Below are positions 1-5,823 of a DNA stretch of 20,546 nt, in pieces (the stretch's first letter is position 1; the number at the start of each line of letters is the position of its first letter). The translations under genes were made by a program, and so were the position numbers. The notes beneath the pieces were generated by a model that ran no database searches, had not been told where the DNA came from, and saw only the letters and a list, made by a program, of their open reading frames with translations. This DNA comes from a bacterium (GTDB taxonomy: Bacteria; Bacillota; Clostridia; Oscillospirales; Acutalibacteraceae), in assembly GCA_020627425.1 (NCBI GenBank), contig JAHKXX010000343.1:1-20546 (forward strand), in the 5' to 3' direction.

Positions 1-256
1 CCCACCGCCAGCCGAGAATCACAAAACCCGCGGTTTGACTCCCTTATGAGCGCCGTAGCCGGCGGAAAGAGGGAGCGGGTGTCCGGTGGACACCTCTGCG
101 CAGCAGAAGCACCGACCGAGCCAGCAGGCGAGACCTTCCCCTTGTAGCGGTTGGTAAAAAATTTGTCTCGCTGCCGTAAGGCAGCGAACCTGAAAACCTT
201 TAGATGACATTGCCCTTTCGGGTGCAGCGTTACGCTGCTTGACAGGTGGGTTATTT
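1..256 (-). ncRNA. Probable structured RNA, 3' end cut by window edge
   Basis: This GC-rich stretch in AT-rich DNA reads as a multi-helix RNA. A closing helix pairs 245-250 with 1-6 (six perfect pairs). Inside it are hairpins at 224-229/233-238, 213-215/220-222 (GAAA loop on the minus strand), 168-175/180-187 (8 bp), 95-99/103-107, 78-84/88-94 (7 bp), 51-55/60-64 nested in 39-44/70-75, and 24-28/32-36. The minus strand is preferred because a TATAAT box at 263-268 would place the transcript start near 256, just before the closing helix. One helix (111-117/148-154) needs a G-T wobble that works only on the plus strand, so strand is not certain. Open frames across it are low-complexity and not credible as protein. 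I could not assign it to a named RNA class; a raiA-like clostridial RNA is one possibility. The terminator would lie outside the window. Confidence 0.55.
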
Positions 257-262
257 GTTGTT

Positions 263-268
263 ATTATA
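263..268 (-). promoter_or_regulatory. -10 box for the structured RNA
   Basis: The minus strand reads TATAAT here, seven bases before the proposed RNA 5' end at about 256. A convincing -35 box at 16-18 bp spacing is not visible. TTGTCT at 289-294 is the nearest match but lies 20 bp away. Confidence 0.45.
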
Positions 269-311
269 GTAGCATAGAGTGAAATAATAGACAATAGTCT
301 GTTTTTGATTA

Positions 312-329
312 TAGTCAATTAATTGACTA
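312..329. promoter_or_regulatory. 18-bp palindrome, likely TetR operator
   Basis: TAGTCAATTAATTGACTA is a perfect inverted repeat about 57 bp before the TetR-type gene and about 45 bp from the -10 of the divergent RNA. TetR-family dimers usually bind palindromes of this size near their own gene, so autoregulation is the simplest reading, and control of the divergent RNA is possible. A smaller related palindrome (AGAC-AATA-GTCT) lies at 289-300. No good sigma-A promoter for the downstream gene was found. Confidence 0.5.
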
Positions 330-386
330 ATGTTGGATTTTGTCTGATTTATGATTATGAAATATAAAATAATAGGGGTGATATGT

Positions 387-944
387 ATGGATATGAGAGT
401 CAGGAGAACGGAATCAAGTATAAAAAACGCATTTATAGAACTGAGAACCAAAAAGGATATAGAAAAAATAACCGTAAAAGAGCTGTGCGAAAGGGCATAT
501 ATAAATAAAGCTACATTTTATCAGCATTATAAGGATATATATGAGTTGTCCGAAAGGTTGGAGCAGGAGGCTATAGTTTCGGCTGTAAACAGCCTTGAGC
601 GACCGGAGGAGCTTATAACAGATCCGCGCCATTCCTTTGATGTGCTCAGCGTTTCAATGGTGCATCAAAGTGGGCTTTTCAAGATTCTTTTTTCCGGTAC
701 AAGAAAATACAGAATGTCGTTGCTTCTTGAAAAAGAACTGAAGAGGGCTATTTTGCAGAAATTCCCCGAGTATGAGGGTGACTTAGAGGTAGAAATACTT
801 ATGACAGTTGTGATACAGGGAATTTTTACGACAAGTATTCGCTATCTTGATAATGACTTTAACAGGGTGATAGATATACTTGGGGATATAAACGAAACAT
901 TGATAAACGCTTTTAAGGAGAAAAGATCAAACCGTGACACATAA
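387..944 (+). CDS. TetR/AcrR-family transcriptional regulator
   Basis: A 185-residue DNA-binding regulator. The N-terminus (about residues 4-50) matches the TetR domain: helix 1 around RTESSIKNAFIEL, then the helix-turn-helix at about 29-48 (ITVKELCERAYINKATFYQHY), including the usual T-FY-HY recognition helix. The rest is a helical ligand/dimerisation domain with no recognisable ligand motif. I start it at 387 because AGGGGTG at 374-380 sits six bases ahead; the upstream in-frame ATG at 351 lacks a site. An 18-bp palindrome upstream suggests autoregulation. The short divergent C-terminal domain resembles the TetR group seen beside diverse clostridial transporters, so the target cannot be named. 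The next gene, 112 bp downstream, seems to have its own promoter. Confidence 0.88.
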   Translation: MDMRVRRTESSIKNAFIELRTKKDIEKITVKELCERAYINKATFYQHYKDIYELSERLEQEAIVSAVNSLERPEELITDPRHSFDVLSVSMVHQSGLFKILFSGTRKYRMSLLLEKELKRAILQKFPEYEGDLEVEILMTVVIQGIFTTSIRYLDNDFNRVIDILGDINETLINAFKEKRSNRDT

Positions 945-975
945 TAATTCCTGTGAAAAAATATTCATATTCCTA

Positions 976-1004
976 TTGCAAGATAGTGAATAATATATTA
1001 AAAT
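976..1004 (+). promoter_or_regulatory. Candidate promoter of the HAD hydrolase gene
   Basis: TTGCAA at 976-981 and TAAAAT at 999-1004 are separated by 17 bp, about 50 bp before the start codon. The -35 matches four of six consensus bases and the -10 five of six, so this is only a fair candidate. Confidence 0.4.
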
Positions 1005-1056
1005 AGAGATAACATAAAAGCCTTTCGGAAATCCGGTGTATTTGAGGAGTGAGACT

Positions 1057-1782
1057 ATGTACAAAAACTATATCTTTGACCTGTACGGAACTCTGGTCGA
1101 TATAAGAACAAATGAAAACAAGGTAAGCCTTTGGAAAAATATGGCGAATATTTTTGCAATGCACGGAGCTTATTATACGCCTACGGAATTAAAAGAAACA
1201 TATCAAAAGCTTGTGGACGAGCAGATAAAAAAAGTGCCTCCGGAGAAGTATACGACCACTCCCGAGCCTCAGATAGAATATGTTTTTCAGAATATGTTCA
1301 GTCAAAAGGGAGTAGAGGCTGATATGCCGCTTGCGATAGCTACGGGAAAGACCTTCCGCGCACTGTCGCTGAAATTCATCAGACTGTATGACGGTGTGCC
1401 CGAGCTGTTTGACGCTATAGAAGCTCACGGTGGAAATGCTTACCTGCTGTCAAACGCACAAAGGATATTTACAGAGCCGGAGATACGCCGCCTCGGAATT
1501 TACGACAGATTCAAGGCTGTTCTCATTTCCTCGGATGAGGGCTGTGCAAAACCTGATATTAATTTCTACAAGCTGATTCTCGACCGCTATGACCTTGATC
1601 CGAAGGAGTCTATAATGATAGGCAACGACTACCGGACGGATATACAAGGCTCCCATAATGCAGGACTTGACTCGCTGTACATACATACTGCCATTTCACC
1701 AAAGATAGCCGGAGACTGTCCGGCAAAATATAAGGTAATGAACGGAAATGTTTATGACGTTATAAAAACCTTGTTCGGATGA
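1057..1782 (+). CDS. HAD-superfamily hydrolase
   Basis: A 241-residue cytosolic HAD hydrolase with the four family motifs: motif I D8-L-Y-G-T-L-V-D15, motif II Ser132 in LLSNA, motif III Lys165 in CAKPD, and motif IV GNDYRTD with D191 and D195. Residues between motifs I and II (about 17-115) form a helical C1-type cap. D8 would be the nucleophile. The residue at +2, which is Asp in HAD phosphatases and acts as acid/base, is Tyr10 here. That pattern is shared with haloacid-dehalogenase-like members, so phosphatase activity should not be assumed. The ATG at 1057 is chosen over an in-frame GTG at 1036 because GAGGAG at 1044-1049 precedes it. It is monocistronic: an intrinsic terminator follows the stop codon by three bases. 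The substrate is unknown. Confidence 0.9.
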   Translation: MYKNYIFDLYGTLVDIRTNENKVSLWKNMANIFAMHGAYYTPTELKETYQKLVDEQIKKVPPEKYTTTPEPQIEYVFQNMFSQKGVEADMPLAIATGKTFRALSLKFIRLYDGVPELFDAIEAHGGNAYLLSNAQRIFTEPEIRRLGIYDRFKAVLISSDEGCAKPDINFYKLILDRYDLDPKESIMIGNDYRTDIQGSHNAGLDSLYIHTAISPKIAGDCPAKYKVMNGNVYDVIKTLFG

Positions 1783-1784
1783 CT

Positions 1785-1820
1785 AAAAACGGGACTGATT
1801 TTACGATCGGCCCCGTTTTT
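1785..1820 (+). terminator. Intrinsic terminator after HAD gene
   Basis: AAAAACGGG at 1785-1793 pairs with CCCGTTTTT at 1812-1820 around an 18-base loop, ending in a T run. Confidence 0.85.
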
Positions 1821-2176
1821 CATTTAATTGCTATGATATATCCCGGATATTTTGGCAGCAGGAAAAAATCAGTAATAGGCTTTCAAAAATATCAGAAAAA
1901 AGTTGTTTTATTTTGAACAATTTTTTAATTTTTTTTAGAAATAATAAGCGTACTTTTTTGTGTTATAATGTACTTGTATGGTGGATATTATGCATAAAAA
2001 GCAATTAAATGATGTATAAATATTCGTTTTTTCTGATATTTTTCTTTTAGGCAAGATAAACAAAGATTGATATTTTATCAAAAAACCATACAAATATTTT
2101 ACTTGAAATTTGTAGATAATATCAAGTTATTTTTCCAAATCCACAAATTTCCGAACAGATATTCTTGCACTATTGC
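1821..2176. other. AT-rich intergenic DNA with distal promoter and inverted repeats
   Basis: No convincing gene is present. An extended -10 box (TGTTATAAT, 1961-1969) could start a plus-strand transcript near 1976, giving a 270-nt leader to the XRE gene or a separate small RNA. A nine-codon frame (MHKKQLNDV, 1990-2019) follows it but has weak support. Inverted repeats occur at 2067-2081 (TTGATATTTTATCAA), 2089-2095/2108-2114 (TACAAAT/ATTTGTA) and 2101-2106/2122-2127. They could be operators or chance in AT-rich DNA. Confidence 0.45.
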
Positions 2177-2198
2177 TATTGTTATTTTTGTAACAATA
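2177..2198. promoter_or_regulatory. Palindromic operator over the XRE promoter
   Basis: TATTGTTA-N6-TAACAATA is a perfect 8-bp inverted repeat. It fully covers the -35 hexamer of the promoter directly upstream of the XRE gene, the expected position for an autorepressor of the Cro/CI type. Confidence 0.6.
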
Positions 2199-2207
2199 TT
2201 TTATAAT
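2179..2207 (+). promoter_or_regulatory. Promoter of the XRE regulator
   Basis: TTGTTA (2179-2184), a 17-bp spacer and a consensus TATAAT (2202-2207) lie about 40 bp before the start codon. The -35 is inside the palindrome. Confidence 0.65.
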
Positions 2208-2248
2208 TTTAAGAGTATCAGACCATAATTATCAAAGAGGTGGCATGA

Positions 2249-2503
2249 ATGAGATTGCGTAAGCAAGCACTCGGATCAAGAAACTTAATAGGAGTCAGAG
2301 TAGAAGACGCGCGAAAGAAAAAAGGAATGAAACAAAAAGAATTGCTTGCTCAGCTTCAGGTCAGAGGAGTGGATATGAACGCTTCGGGTTTGTCAAAGCT
2401 TGAAGGACAGATAAGGTATGTTACGGATATAGAGCTGGTTGCTCTTGCCGATATTTTAGAGGTCTCGGTCGATTATCTTCTGGGAAGAGAAAGCAGAAAA
2501 TAA
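2249..2503 (+). CDS. XRE-family (Cro/CI-type) small repressor
   Basis: An 84-residue protein that is almost only a helix-turn-helix domain. Residues about 13-78 carry the HTH_XRE pattern: LIGVRVEDARKKKGMKQKEL, a variable loop, GLSKLEGQIRYVTDIELVALADIL, and the family ending VSVDYLLGR. There is no ligand or peptidase domain, so it probably acts as a simple dimeric repressor. The ATG at 2249 has GAGGTGG at 2237-2243; an out-of-frame ATG at 2245 is ignored. A perfect palindrome over its promoter suggests it represses itself. A terminator follows at 2535-2567, so it is separate from pyrE. It has no phage or toxin partner here, and its other targets are unknown. Confidence 0.85.
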   Translation: MRLRKQALGSRNLIGVRVEDARKKKGMKQKELLAQLQVRGVDMNASGLSKLEGQIRYVTDIELVALADILEVSVDYLLGRESRK

Positions 2504-2534
2504 GCCGGTTTGAGAAATGTCCGGTATTATAGTC

Positions 2535-2567
2535 GGTGGTGGAGCTGCTCCGCCGCCAATATTTTTT
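2535..2567 (+). terminator. Intrinsic terminator after XRE gene
   Basis: GGTGGTGGAG (2535-2544) pairs with CTCCGCCGCC (2548-2557) across a 3-base loop, with two G-U pairs that form only in plus-strand RNA. Six T follow at 2562-2567. Confidence 0.75.
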
Positions 2568-2629
2568 GTGTGCATATTTATGCTGTTGATCCCGAAGAAG
2601 TAATTATGATATTTTTTCAGTCTGTTCTA

Positions 2630-2658
2630 TTGAAACCGGAGGCTCTGAGTGGTATTAT
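2630..2658 (+). promoter_or_regulatory. Promoter of pyrE
   Basis: TTGAAA (2630-2635), a 17-bp spacer and TATTAT (2653-2658) with an extended TGG before the -10. Each hexamer matches five of six consensus bases. The leader would be about 70 nt. No PyrR-type attenuator structure was recognised in it. Confidence 0.65.
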
Positions 2659-2734
2659 TATGTTAAGAAAACAAGCCTGCGGTATTGGATTATTTGCTGT
2701 GAAAAGGGCTTTAAACAAACAACAGGAGGTCATT

Positions 2735-3421
2735 ATGGAAAAGTACAAACAGGAATTTATTGAATTTATGGTAGACTGTCAGGTTCTCAAGTTTGGTGAT
2801 TTCGTAACCAAAAGCGGCAGAAAAACTCCGTTTTTTGTGAACACAGGCTTTTACAGGACAGGCGCACAGCTCAGAAGGCTCGGAGGATACTATGCCGAGG
2901 CAATAAAAAACAGCTTTGGTCTTGATTTTGATGTACTGTTCGGACCTGCATACAAGGGTATACCGTTATCCGTAGCAGCAACTGTTGCAATAAGTGAAAA
3001 ATACGACAAGGACATTCGTTACTGCTCCAACCGCAAGGAAATTAAGGATCACGGAGACAAGGGTATTCTGCTCGGCAGTCCGATAAGTGATGGTGACAAG
3101 GTAGTAATAATCGAGGATGTAACGACCGCAGGAACCTCTATAGAAGAGACTCTGCCTATTATAAAGGCACAGGGAGATGTCGATGTATGCGGACTTGTTG
3201 TATCCGTTGACAGAATGGAGCGCGGCAAGGGCGAAAAGAGTGCTCTGAGTGAAATAGAAGAGAAATACGGGCTAAAGACCACTGCCATAGTTACAATGGC
3301 AGAAGTAATAGAGCATCTATACAACAAAGAATACAAAGGAAAAGTCATAATAGACGACACCCTCAAAGCTGCCATCGATGCCTACTACGCAACTTATGGC
3401 GCAGTGCCTGCGCAGTTATAA
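2735..3421 (+). CDS. pyrE: Orotate phosphoribosyltransferase
   Basis: A 228-residue cytosolic enzyme of de novo pyrimidine synthesis; it joins orotate and PRPP to give OMP. Visible signatures are the N-terminal KSGRKTPFF segment (26-34), FGPAYKGIPL (69-78), the flexible loop SNRKEIKDHGD (98-108) with the catalytic lysine, and the PRPP loop VVIIEDVTTAGTS (123-135). The start at 2735 is fixed by AGGAGG just upstream and by family length; the open frame runs 75 codons further upstream without a site, and that part is non-coding. No other pyr gene is adjacent. The last residues (GAVPAQL) are encoded by a hairpin duplicated in the repeat arm that begins right after the stop codon, so the C-terminus may have been reshaped by that element. 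Confidence 0.95.
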   Translation: MEKYKQEFIEFMVDCQVLKFGDFVTKSGRKTPFFVNTGFYRTGAQLRRLGGYYAEAIKNSFGLDFDVLFGPAYKGIPLSVAATVAISEKYDKDIRYCSNRKEIKDHGDKGILLGSPISDGDKVVIIEDVTTAGTSIEETLPIIKAQGDVDVCGLVVSVDRMERGKGEKSALSEIEEKYGLKTTAIVTMAEVIEHLYNKEYKGKVIIDDTLKAAIDAYYATYGAVPAQL

Positions 3422-3440
3422 CGCGGCGCAGTGCCTGCGC
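3398..3440 (+). repeat. Direct repeat of a hairpin, in and after the pyrE end
   Basis: GGCGCAGTGCCTGCGC occurs at 3398-3413 (inside pyrE) and again at 3425-3440 (start of the repeat arm). Each copy can fold as GCGCAG-TGC-CTGCGC. The copies start 27 bases apart, with the pyrE stop codon between them. Confidence 0.9.
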
Positions 3441-3602
3441 TGTCAATTCGCGCACTGTAGTTGGTTGTGTCCTCTACTTAATTGGCACGCGGTCAAGCTT
3501 GGTTTATTATACCGCTCCGTCCGCGCCGTGCCGCACAGGGCGGCACTTGACGCTGCTTAGTAGTGGTAACTGGTATATTTATCTCTTCTGTTTTGTGTAT
3601 CC
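3422..3602 (+). repeat. Repeat left arm, copy 1
   Basis: Closest to the left arm at 12056-12265. Shared blocks include TTCGCGCAC, TTGGCACGCG, TTGGTTTATT, TCCGCG, GCACAGG, CGGCACTTGACGCTG and TATTTATCT. Hairpins are 3426-3431/3435-3440 (loop TGC) and 3528-3533/3541-3546 (GTGCCG/CGGCAC, loop containing ACAGG). Confidence 0.8.
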
Positions 3603-3640
3603 GAAAAACAGAACAGCCAACAGAATAGAAATAATAAAAA

Positions 3641-3686
3641 CATAAGTATAAACGCGTCACTGTCCGGTGACGCGTTTATGTTTGTG
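3641..3686 (+). terminator. Long hairpin in element centre, possible pyrE terminator
   Basis: ATAAACGCGTCAC (3648-3660) pairs perfectly with GTGACGCGTTTAT (3667-3679). The stem extends to 20 bp (3641-3660/3667-3686) with three G-U pairs that form only in plus-strand RNA. The T content after it is modest, so it may stop pyrE read-through or serve another structural role. Confidence 0.5.
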
Positions 3687-3764
3687 ATGTTTAAGGATTT
3701 GCGAAGAAATTGTTTTTCTAAAGCTTTTCTTTACGGTAATTTTTCACACTCGGATAAGAACTTC

Positions 3765-3948
3765 TCTGCGGATATATTAAGCAGAATAGACAAACTCATT
3801 TGCCTGCAAAAAAATGCAGCACGAGCGGCACCCTGAGTGCCGTGACGCGGACTGCACCGTAGAATAAACTCGCTCGTACGCGTGCCAAAAAGGTAGGCGG
3901 TAACAAAAGCTACAGTGCGCGAATTGCTCAGCGCGAGCACGCGCCGCG
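3765..3948 (-). repeat. Repeat right arm, copy 1
   Basis: Inverted relative to the left arm and closest to the right arm at 12318-12503: both contain GCAGCACGAGCGGC, CCCTGAG, GCCGTGACGCGGA, GTACGCGTGCCAAAA, GTGCGCGAATTGCTCAGCGC and GAGCACGCGCCGC. Hairpins are CGGCAC/GTGCCG (3826-3831/3837-3842, loop CCTGA) and GCGCG/CGCGC (3931-3935/3940-3944, loop AGCA). It ends four bases before the -35 box of the next operon. Confidence 0.8.
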
Positions 3949-3951
3949 GGG

Positions 3952-3980
3952 TTGAAATTTTGAGGGGAATATAATATAAT
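3952..3980 (+). promoter_or_regulatory. Strong promoter of the carboxyltransferase operon
   Basis: TTGAAA (3953-3957 core, hexamer starting 3952), a 17-bp spacer and TATAAT (3975-3980) give a near-perfect sigma-A promoter immediately after the repeat right arm. The start would be near 3987. The spacer contains AGGGGAA, also seen in the citrate synthase promoter. Confidence 0.8.
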
Positions 3981-4030
3981 AGGGATGTATAGGGAGAAAT
4001 ATATAATTTCCAATCAAAGGAGGATAAGGG

Positions 4031-5398
4031 ATGGTAATAAATAATAAAACCCTGACACTTGACGAAGCAAGAGAAGCCGTTGCCGGAAGTACAGCATATA
4101 GACGGCTTGAAAAGCTTTTTGATGACGGAGCTTTTACTCAGATCGACTCATTTACGACGTCGGCTGACGGCTTTTCGGAGGCTGTTGCCGGGTACGGTAC
4201 CGTGGACGGTCAGGGCGTGTATGCATATGCACAGAATTGTGACGCTTCGGGCGGCGCTATGTCAAGGGCGCAGGCTGCAAAAATAAAAAAGCTTTATGAC
4301 CTTGCAAAAGCTACGGGCGAGCCTGTTGTCGCTATGTACGATTCTATCGGCGGCAGACTTGACGAGGGAGCAGAGCTTCTCGGCGCTTACGGAGATGTTC
4401 TTAAATACTCGAATAACCTTTCCGGTGTTGTTCCTCAGTTGTCACTTGTACTCGGTAAGTGCTGCGGTACTCAGGCACTGATAGCTGCACAGGCAGATGT
4501 TGTGATCATGACCGAAAAGGCAGAAATGTCACTCAGTACAAACGGTCAGGACGCGTCCGCAAAGCACAACGCAGAACACGGAACGGCTCATATAGTAACA
4601 GCGGACGAGGATGAGGCTATAGAAAAGGCAAAACAGCTCCTGACACTGCTGCCTCAGAATAACCTTTCCGGAGCGTATATAGCTTATGACAGTATAGAAG
4701 CAGCCGGAACTCCCTCCGGAAACAGCGCAACAGACGCTGCACTCGCTGTGGCTGATGCGGATAGCGCAGTAGAACTTCAGGCAGGATACGGTAAAGCAAT
4801 AAAAACCGTACTCGCTACCGTAAACGGCCTTACCGTTGGTCTTGTTGCCTCTGCGGAAAAAACAATAGACGGTAAGTCTGCTTCAAAAGCTGCGAGATTT
4901 ATCAGATTCTGCGATGCGTTCAGTATCCCCGTTGTAAGCTTTATTGACGCTACAGACTTTAAGTGTATAAAATCAGCCGCTAAGCTTTCGTCGGCATACT
5001 CCGAGGCAACGAGTGCAAAGATCACTTTTGTAACAGGGGACGCTGTTGGCGCGGTTTATATCGCAGCAGCAGGTACAGGCGGAGCTGCGGATATGACTTT
5101 TGCGTATGAGAACGCGTGTATTTCTCCTCTCGGAGCAGAGGCAGCAGCAGTCATAATGCTCGGGGACGATTTCGGCGGAGCACTGAAAGACAGCAAGGAT
5201 CCGGTCGAGGATAAAAAGAAAATAGTTGAAAAATTCAAAAAAGAAAATCTGAATGCTGTCAACGCGGCAGCCGACGGATATGTGGATGATATAATACAGC
5301 CCGTGCAGGCAAGAGACGTGCTTGTTGCGGCTCTCGATATGCTGTCAAATAAGCGTGTATCGACGCTTCCGAAAAAGCATAATAACCTTTATATATAG
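4031..5398 (+). CDS. Divergent carboxyltransferase (12S/MmdA-like) subunit
   Basis: A 455-residue crotonase-fold carboxyltransferase that would move CO2 between an acyl-CoA and the biotin of the next gene's product. The N-half shows RRLEKLFDDGAFTQID (24-39), AGYGTVDG and DSIGGRLDEG (104-113); the C-half shows KAARFIRFCDAFSIPVVSFID (286-306), LSSAYSEAT (319-327) and SPLGAE (365-370). It is shorter than the usual 510-520 residues and differs at conserved points: the family's GPCAGG-type segment is GKCCGTQ (142-148), and the loop before the YSEAT motif is reduced. It may use another substrate or work as a reduced core. AGGAGG lies seven bases before the start. It is first in an operon with the biotinyl carrier (18-bp gap) and the 5S-like subunit. 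The true CoA substrate is not readable from sequence. Confidence 0.85.
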   Translation: MVINNKTLTLDEAREAVAGSTAYRRLEKLFDDGAFTQIDSFTTSADGFSEAVAGYGTVDGQGVYAYAQNCDASGGAMSRAQAAKIKKLYDLAKATGEPVVAMYDSIGGRLDEGAELLGAYGDVLKYSNNLSGVVPQLSLVLGKCCGTQALIAAQADVVIMTEKAEMSLSTNGQDASAKHNAEHGTAHIVTADEDEAIEKAKQLLTLLPQNNLSGAYIAYDSIEAAGTPSGNSATDAALAVADADSAVELQAGYGKAIKTVLATVNGLTVGLVASAEKTIDGKSASKAARFIRFCDAFSIPVVSFIDATDFKCIKSAAKLSSAYSEATSAKITFVTGDAVGAVYIAAAGTGGAADMTFAYENACISPLGAEAAAVIMLGDDFGGALKDSKDPVEDKKKIVEKFKKENLNAVNAAADGYVDDIIQPVQARDVLVAALDMLSNKRVSTLPKKHNNLYI

Positions 5399-5416
5399 AC
5401 GAAAGGAATTACTCTG

Positions 5417-5785
5417 ATGAAAAATTTAAAAATAACAGTAAACGGCGTAGTATATGACGTACAGGTAGAAGAAACAGACGGCAGCACGGCTGCGGCTCCG
5501 GCTGCGGCAAGCGCACCAAAGGCAGCGCCAAAGGCGGCGGCTGCACCTAAAAAATCAACAGGTACACAGGGCAGCGAAAAAGTGACATCCCCTATGCCCG
5601 GTACTATACTTAACGTAGCGGTAAAGGCAGGACAGGCTGTAAAGACAGGCGATGTTCTGGTCGTACTCGAGGCTATGAAGATGGAAAACGAAATAAAGGC
5701 AGCACACGACGCAACTGTAGCTTCCGTAGAGGTATCAAAGGGCGAGTCTGTAGATACGGGCGCAGTACTTGTTACCTTTAACTGA
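5417..5785 (+). CDS. Biotin carboxyl carrier protein (1.3S-like)
   Basis: A 122-residue biotinyl carrier. Residues 1-20 form a short N-terminal segment with the KITVNGVVYDVQVEE pattern of transcarboxylase 1.3S and decarboxylase gamma/biotin subunits. Residues 22-50 are a flexible Ala/Pro/Lys linker. Residues about 54-122 are the biotinyl domain, with MPG at 60-62 and EAMKMEN at 85-91; Lys88 is the biotinylation site. It would swing between the carboxyltransferase coded just upstream and the 5S-like subunit coded just downstream. AAAGGA precedes the ATG at 5417. The linker DNA is rich in GCN repeats. Biotin ligase is not in this window. Confidence 0.93.
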   Translation: MKNLKITVNGVVYDVQVEETDGSTAAAPAAASAPKAAPKAAAAPKKSTGTQGSEKVTSPMPGTILNVAVKAGQAVKTGDVLVVLEAMKMENEIKAAHDATVASVEVSKGESVDTGAVLVTFN

Positions 5786-5823
5786 TATTGTTTCCTATTC
5801 GACACAAGAGAGGGGAAAAATTA

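Larger units (their letters stand above)
3422..3948. repeat. Composite inverted-repeat element, copy 1
   Basis: The 609-bp gap between pyrE and the carboxyltransferase operon is mostly this 527-bp element. It consists of a left arm (3422-3602), a unique centre (3603-3764) and a right arm (3765-3948) that is an inverted, diverged copy of the left. The ends are CGCGGCGC and GCGCCGCG. Copy 2 at 12056-12503 has the same order and orientation of arms. No reading frame in it is credible and no transposase is present. It could be a foldback- or MITE-like mobile unit, or a structured regulatory or RNA module. Confidence 0.75.

Noticed and set aside
340..368. TTGTCT-17-TATAAA as promoter of the TetR gene
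   Set aside because: The transcript would start at about 375, inside the ribosome binding site.
2510..2734. 75-codon N-terminal extension of PyrE
   Set aside because: It crosses a terminator and the pyrE promoter, and the family start with AGGAGG is at 2735.
3378..3560. Open frame over the pyrE end and repeat left arm
   Set aside because: It overlaps pyrE, has no ribosome site and is composed of repeat sequence.
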